Source of the DNA: Comamonadaceae bacterium
Lineage (GTDB): Bacteria > Pseudomonadota > Gammaproteobacteria > Burkholderiales > Burkholderiaceae_C
Length of the DNA stretch: 10,584 bases
Assembly: GCA_947454695.1 (NCBI GenBank)
Contig: CANGMW010000066.1
Location: 1-10,584 of the forward strand
Direction of reading: 5' to 3'
Shown here: one piece after another, positions 7,048 through 10,584 of the stretch
Layout: each line of letters opens with the position of its first letter
Numbering within the stretch: the first letter of the stretch is position 1
The notes under the pieces: model-generated
Databases searched by the model: none
Told to the model about the DNA's origin: nothing
Seen by the model: only the letters and a program-made list of their open reading frames with translations
Position numbers and translations under genes: made by a program

Positions 7048-8129
7048 GCGCTCATTTTCGCAGATTGGCGCGGTCGCGCGCATTGGCTGCACAACATCAT
7101 GGCCAAACGGTGCAAGGCTTGCCAGCCATCGGTGGGCCAATCGTCTTGCTTGATGCCTTTGACGATGCCGTCCACCTGGTGCGCGGCAAACAGCAAATTG
7201 GCCACAGAAATGTCGGTGAGCAAGGGCACCACGCGTTCAAACAAACGCTCTTTCACGCCCCAGATGCGCTGCTCACGCAAGGCCATGGGCAAGGGTCGGC
7301 CTTGCGCGATGGCGTCTTTCACGCGTTTGAGCGCGCGAATGTCCTCACTCAAAGCGTAATGCACCAGCACCTCAGCTTCGCCTTCGGCCCGCAAACCGTC
7401 GAGCATGCGCTGCACACGCTCGGACTGGCCAGCCAGCACCGCCTCCGACAACTTGAAGACGTCATAACGGGCCACATTGAGCACGGCGCTTTCTACTTGT
7501 TCAAAACTCAGCACCTCATGACCGGGGACGGGGTAGAGCAAAGCCAGTTTTTGGATTTCCTGATGCGCGGCCAACAAATTGCCTTCCACGCGATCGGCAA
7601 AAAACTGCAGGGTGCGTTGACCCTCTTCGCCTTCGGCCACGCGCTGACCTTGCGCGCCCAAGCGCTGCGCAATCCATGGCGGCAAAGCAGCCCGCTCCAC
7701 CGGGTCAATCTGCACCGCCACACCGTAATTCTCCAACGCAGCAAACCACGCACCGGTGCGGGTCGCTTTGTCTAAACGGGGCAGCATCACCAGCGTGAGC
7801 GTGCTGTCATTGTCCTGAGCGCTTTGCGCCAGCTGCTGCAAGGCCGCACTGCCGTCTTTGCCGGGCTTGCCTGACGGGATGCGAATTTCAACCAGCTGCT
7901 TGTCGGCAAACAAACTCAAGCTGCCGCCCGCAGCCAGCACCTCGCTCCAATCAAAATGCGCACCCGCCACCGTGTGCGAACTGCGCTCGGTGTAGCCAAG
8001 CGACCGCGCCGCTTGCCGGATGGCATCGGCCGCCTCTTGCTGCAACAAGGGCTCATCGCCATGCAAGGTGTACAGGCTGCGCACGCCTTTTTTTAAATGC
8101 GCCGTGAGTTGGGCAAAGGCGAGCTGCAT
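7044..8129 (-). CDS. holA: DNA polymerase III delta subunit
   Basis: HolA is the wrench subunit of the clamp loader. It opens the beta sliding clamp so it can be loaded on primed DNA. The 361-residue protein has the family outline: an N-terminal domain with LYTLHGDEPLLQQEAADAI (residues 19-37) and the beta-contacting region around LSLFADKQLVEIRIP (71-85), a middle AAA-like domain with VEGNLLAAHQEIQKLALL (181-198), and a helical C-terminal collar domain from about 210 to 345 (YDVFKLSEAVLAGQ at 222-235). E. coli HolA is 343 aa. The ATG at 8127-8129 lies 23 bases after the lptE stop and has no strong Shine-Dalgarno. The stop overlaps the proA start by 4 bases (ATGA). leuS-lptE-holA is also the gene order in E. 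coli, which supports the call. Confidence 0.95.
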   Translation of the reverse strand: MQLAFAQLTAHLKKGVRSLYTLHGDEPLLQQEAADAIRQAARSLGYTERSSHTVAGAHFDWSEVLAAGGSLSLFADKQLVEIRIPSGKPGKDGSAALQQLAQSAQDNDSTLTLVMLPRLDKATRTGAWFAALENYGVAVQIDPVERAALPPWIAQRLGAQGQRVAEGEEGQRTLQFFADRVEGNLLAAHQEIQKLALLYPVPGHEVLSFEQVESAVLNVARYDVFKLSEAVLAGQSERVQRMLDGLRAEGEAEVLVHYALSEDIRALKRVKDAIAQGRPLPMALREQRIWGVKERLFERVVPLLTDISVANLLFAAHQVDGIVKGIKQDDWPTDGWQALHRLAMMLCSQCARPRQSAKMSA

Positions 8130-8152
8130 AGTCGGTGCGCGATATGGCCTGT

Positions 8153-8683
8153 TCAGTCGGCAGTGGAGAGCGTTTTGATCGCGGCCATGCGCCGAATGAT
8201 TTGATGCACGATGTCAGTTTGCATCGATCGGTACAACATGGCTTCCTCAGCCTCTTTGGACAAGGCGTAGACCTCGCTGTAGCTCAGGTCGCGCTGTTGC
8301 AAGAGCTCGGTCTCCTGTATCAGCTCAGAGCCGTCTTGGGTGCGCAGTCGAAACTTCAAACGCAATCGCAGTTGAAATTCGCGCACTTGCCCCGAAGCGT
8401 TCATACCGACCACCACTTTCTCACGCAGCTCATTCACGACTTCGAGCACCACCTGGGCATTTTTGGCTTGCGCTGTGTCAGTGATGAGCTTGACACTGCC
8501 CACCGCTGCCAAATTGCGCTTGAGCTCAATGCCCAACACCGAGGAGGGCGCCACCGAGGCGTACACCGACGAGAAGGCAAATTCAGGCGGACGGCGCAAC
8601 TCAAAACCACAGCCACCCAGCGCCCACGCACAAACCAAGAAGGCAAGCCCCAAGAGGATTTGACGCAGGTGTCGTTGCCGCAT
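8153..8683 (-). CDS. lptE: LPS-assembly lipoprotein LptE
   Basis: LptE is the outer-membrane lipoprotein that plugs and helps assemble the LptD channel, which inserts lipopolysaccharide into the outer leaflet. The 176-residue protein has a lipoprotein signal (MRQRHLRQ, hydrophobic core, lipobox ALGGC with Cys25 as the lipidated residue), followed by CGFELR, a sequence typical of LptE just after the cysteine. The mature part contains the usual beta-rich region (KLITDTAQAKNAQVVLEV, 65-82) and a C-terminal amphipathic segment ending near RRMAAIK. Two starts are possible: ATG 8681-8683, which shares one base with the leuS stop (TGATG), or the preceding GTG 8684-8686, which adds one residue. I prefer ATG. 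Sequence conservation of LptE is low, so the call rests on the lipobox, length and the leuS/holA context. Confidence 0.92.
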   Translation of the reverse strand: MRQRHLRQILLGLAFLVCAWALGGCGFELRRPPEFAFSSVYASVAPSSVLGIELKRNLAAVGSVKLITDTAQAKNAQVVLEVVNELREKVVVGMNASGQVREFQLRLRLKFRLRTQDGSELIQETELLQQRDLSYSEVYALSKEAEEAMLYRSMQTDIVHQIIRRMAAIKTLSTAD

Positions 8684-10584
8684 CACAGCACCACATTCAC
8701 CAGTCGGCCAGGTACCACGATCACGCGTTTGGGCGCTGCACCCGCAGCTTGCTTTTGCACCATCTCATCGGCCAGCGCCGCTTGTTCGATGGCTTCTTTG
8801 CTGGCCGCAGCGTCCACCCGAATGGCGCCGCGCAATTTGCCGTTGATTTGCAGCATCAATTCAATTTCATCTTGCACCAGCGCCGCAGCATCCACTTGGG
8901 GCCAAGCGGCATCCAAGAGATCAGCACTTGCAGCCTGGTAGCCCAGCTCAGACCACAAACTGTGGGTCAGGTGCGGCGTAGCCGGGTACAGACAGCGCAG
9001 CAAAATGCCGAAGCCTTCGGTCAGCGCCACCAAGGCGCCGGGCGTGTCCATCGCCTTGAAATCTTCCAGCGCGTTGAGCAACTTCATGGCGCCCGAGACC
9101 ACCGTGTTGTATTGCATGCGCTGGTAGTCGTAGTCCACCTGCTTGAGCACGGTGTGGATTTCAAGGCGCAAGGCCTTGGCTTCTTTGCCGAACGATGGCG
9201 GATTCAGATCTGCAGCGTGCAGAGATTTCACATCGCCCGTCGCAGCTTGCAAGGCTTGCAGCTTGACGCCGAAATTCCAGACCCGGCGCAAGAAGCGGTA
9301 GCTGCCTTCCACGGCCGCGTCGTTCCACTCCAGCGTGGCTTCCGGCGGGGCGGTGAACATGGTGTACAGGCGCGCCGTGTCGGCCCCGTATTTTTCGATC
9401 AGGTCCTGCGGGTCCACGCCGTTGTTCTTGCTCTTGCTCATCGTGCCCACGCCTTCGTAGGTGATGGCCGTGCCGGCGGGCAAGTTGCCTTTGGCAGCCT
9501 TGAGCTTGGCACCGATCACCTTGCCGGAGTCGTCATGCACATCCTCGACTTCGTGCGGCCAGAAATACTCGATGCCGCCCTTCTCGCCCTTGCGCGAGTA
9601 GATGTGGTTGAGCACCATGCCTTGGGTCAGCAACTTGGTGAAAGGCTCGTCAATTTTGACCAAGCCCAGATCGCGCATGACCTTGGTCCAGAAGCGCGCG
9701 TACAGCAGGTGCAGGATGGCGTGTTCGATACCACCGATGTACTGGTCCATGCCGCTGCCACCCTTGCCGCCCAGTGCCGCAGCGTTTTGATCGCGCATCC
9801 AGTAATCGGTCCCCTCAGCCACCATCTTCTCGCTGTTGGTGGGGTCGCAATAGCGCATGTAGTACCAGCTCGAGTCCACAAAGGTGTCCATGGTGTCGGT
9901 CTCGCGGCGCGCGGGCTTGCCGCACACCGGACACGTCACGCCGGCATGAAAGCCCTCGTGCTTGTGCAGCGGATTGCCCGAACCGTCGGGAATGCAGTCC
10001 TGCGGCAAGACCACCGGCAGGTCTTTCTCAGGGACAGGCACCGCGCCATGCTCGTCGCAATGGATGATGGGAATGGGCGTGCCCCAGTAGCGCTGGCGGC
10101 TCACGCCCCAGTCGCGCAAACGCCAGGTGGTTTTTTTCTCGCCCAAGCCTTTGGCGGCCAACAGTTCTGCCACGCGGTTGACGGCGGAATAGAAATTCAA
10201 GCCGTTGAGCTCCCCCGAGTTAATGCATACCCCATCTTTGCTTGCGTACCAGTCTTTCCATTGTTTGTTTGAAAAGTCATGGTCCATCTTTTCAACGGCA
10301 TCGTGAAGGGAAGCCACCGACTCTGGCGACAACTCTACCGACCGTTTTTTTTGTAATTCTTGACTAACAATTTGTGAAATACGAGTTTCAACAACCTGCC
10401 GAATCTCAATCCCGTACTTCAGCGCAAAAGCGAAATCGCGCTCATCGTGCGCGGGCACACCCATGACCGCGCCGTCGCCATACGACATCAGCACATAGTT
10501 ACCCACCCAGACTTGCACCTGGGTGCCGGTGAGCGGGTGTGTCACGAACAAGCCGGTGGCCACGCCCTTTTTCTCTTGCGTGGC
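8683..10584 (-). CDS. leuS: Leucyl-tRNA synthetase, C-terminal two thirds
   Basis: LeuRS charges tRNA-Leu and hydrolyses mischarged products. The frame enters at the right edge, so the N-terminal part with the HIGH motif is missing; 633 residues are visible. Numbering from the valine at 10561-10563 as 1, the order is: end of the CP1 editing domain (VWVGNYVLMSYGDGAVMG at 18-35, HDERDF at 39-44 with the editing aspartates), an unusual insertion (about 59-92), the return to the catalytic core (LRDWGVSRQRYWGTPIPI at 149-166), a partial zinc-ribbon pair CPVC (211-214), ETDTMDTFVDSSWYYMRY (221-238), YIGGIEHAILHLLYARFW (275-292), the signature loop GTMSKSKNNG (373-382), the anticodon-binding helices, and the C-terminal domain starting near LMLQINGKLRGAIRV (569-583). 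The signature reads TMSKS rather than KMSKS. The stop TGA overlaps the lptE start. Confidence 0.97.
   Translation of the reverse strand, partial: ATQEKKGVATGLFVTHPLTGTQVQVWVGNYVLMSYGDGAVMGVPAHDERDFAFALKYGIEIRQVVETRISQIVSQELQKKRSVELSPESVASLHDAVEKMDHDFSNKQWKDWYASKDGVCINSGELNGLNFYSAVNRVAELLAAKGLGEKKTTWRLRDWGVSRQRYWGTPIPIIHCDEHGAVPVPEKDLPVVLPQDCIPDGSGNPLHKHEGFHAGVTCPVCGKPARRETDTMDTFVDSSWYYMRYCDPTNSEKMVAEGTDYWMRDQNAAALGGKGGSGMDQYIGGIEHAILHLLYARFWTKVMRDLGLVKIDEPFTKLLTQGMVLNHIYSRKGEKGGIEYFWPHEVEDVHDDSGKVIGAKLKAAKGNLPAGTAITYEGVGTMSKSKNNGVDPQDLIEKYGADTARLYTMFTAPPEATLEWNDAAVEGSYRFLRRVWNFGVKLQALQAATGDVKSLHAADLNPPSFGKEAKALRLEIHTVLKQVDYDYQRMQYNTVVSGAMKLLNALEDFKAMDTPGALVALTEGFGILLRCLYPATPHLTHSLWSELGYQAASADLLDAAWPQVDAAALVQDEIELMLQINGKLRGAIRVDAAASKEAIEQAALADEMVQKQAAGAAPKRVIVVPGRLVNVVL
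10290..10392 (-). other. In-frame insertion in the LeuRS editing domain bounded by 7-bp direct repeats
   Basis: On the minus strand GTTGAAA occurs at 10386-10392 and again at 10290-10296, exactly 96 bases (32 codons) apart and in the same reading phase (Val-Glu both times). Between HDERDF and the GV.INSG segment this LeuRS has 59 residues after KYG, whereas Betaproteobacteria as I remember them have about 27 or 28 and E. coli about 25. Deleting one repeat plus the sequence between them would leave IEIRQVVEKMDHDF, of family-like length. The inserted residues are hydrophilic and probably helical (ISQIVSQELQKKRS, ESVASLHDAVEK). GC is about 44 percent over the 96 bases and 37 percent over 10321-10380, against 62 to 65 percent in flanking 60-base lines. 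Confidence 0.6.

Noticed and set aside
7048..7140. Upstream extension of proA to an earlier start
   Set aside because: The 31 extra residues lie over the holA 3' end, lack family similarity and would lengthen the protein beyond the ProA norm; the ATG in the ATGA overlap fits better.
8749..10272. Long plus-strand open frame (507 codons) over leuS
   Set aside because: It is antisense to a confidently assigned LeuRS with no family-like sequence; it ends where the low-GC patch begins, as expected of a composition-driven frame.

Overview
The window holds ordinary chromosomal genes of a betaproteobacterium, most likely a member of the Comamonadaceae (Burkholderiales). The signs are the run leuS-lptE-holA-proA, the proteobacterial 'ferrooxidans-type' gshA, a Bug-family solute receptor, moderately high GC (sampled gene lines are about 53 to 65 percent), and close protein matches to that group as I remember it. 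I could run no database search, so the family-level placement is an inference.

Layout, left to right. (1) 3-215, plus strand: the C-terminal end of a probable class II glutamine amidotransferase (YafJ-like). It converges on gshB across a 90-base gap that carries two short tandem repeats. (2) 305-1243, minus: gshB, glutathione synthetase. (3) 1329-2297, plus: a lone Bug-family periplasmic receptor, divergent from gshB, followed by a perfect 12-bp hairpin terminator that also serves kup from the other side. (4) 2382-4250, minus: kup, a potassium importer, with a corrected GTG start. (5) 4402-5697, minus: gshA, glutamate-cysteine ligase. (6) 5767-10584, minus: a tight, translationally coupled run leuS (partial) -> lptE -> holA -> proA.

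How the genes work together. gshA and gshB are the two steps of glutathione synthesis; kup sits between them and the Bug gene separates kup from gshB. leuS, lptE, holA and proA are housekeeping genes (leucyl-tRNA charging, LPS export, clamp loading, proline synthesis) joined by overlapping stop/start codons. They are linked by transcription and translation rather than by a shared pathway. Seven of the nine genes are on the minus strand.

I see no tRNA, rRNA, CRISPR array, insertion sequence or phage gene, and no new multi-gene system. The most interesting local signal is in leuS. The editing domain carries a stretch of about 32 extra codons with unusually low GC, bounded by a 7-bp direct repeat (GTTGAAA). 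Removing exactly 96 bp between the repeats would restore the length I remember for the family. The same LeuRS has TMSKS in place of the canonical KMSKS.
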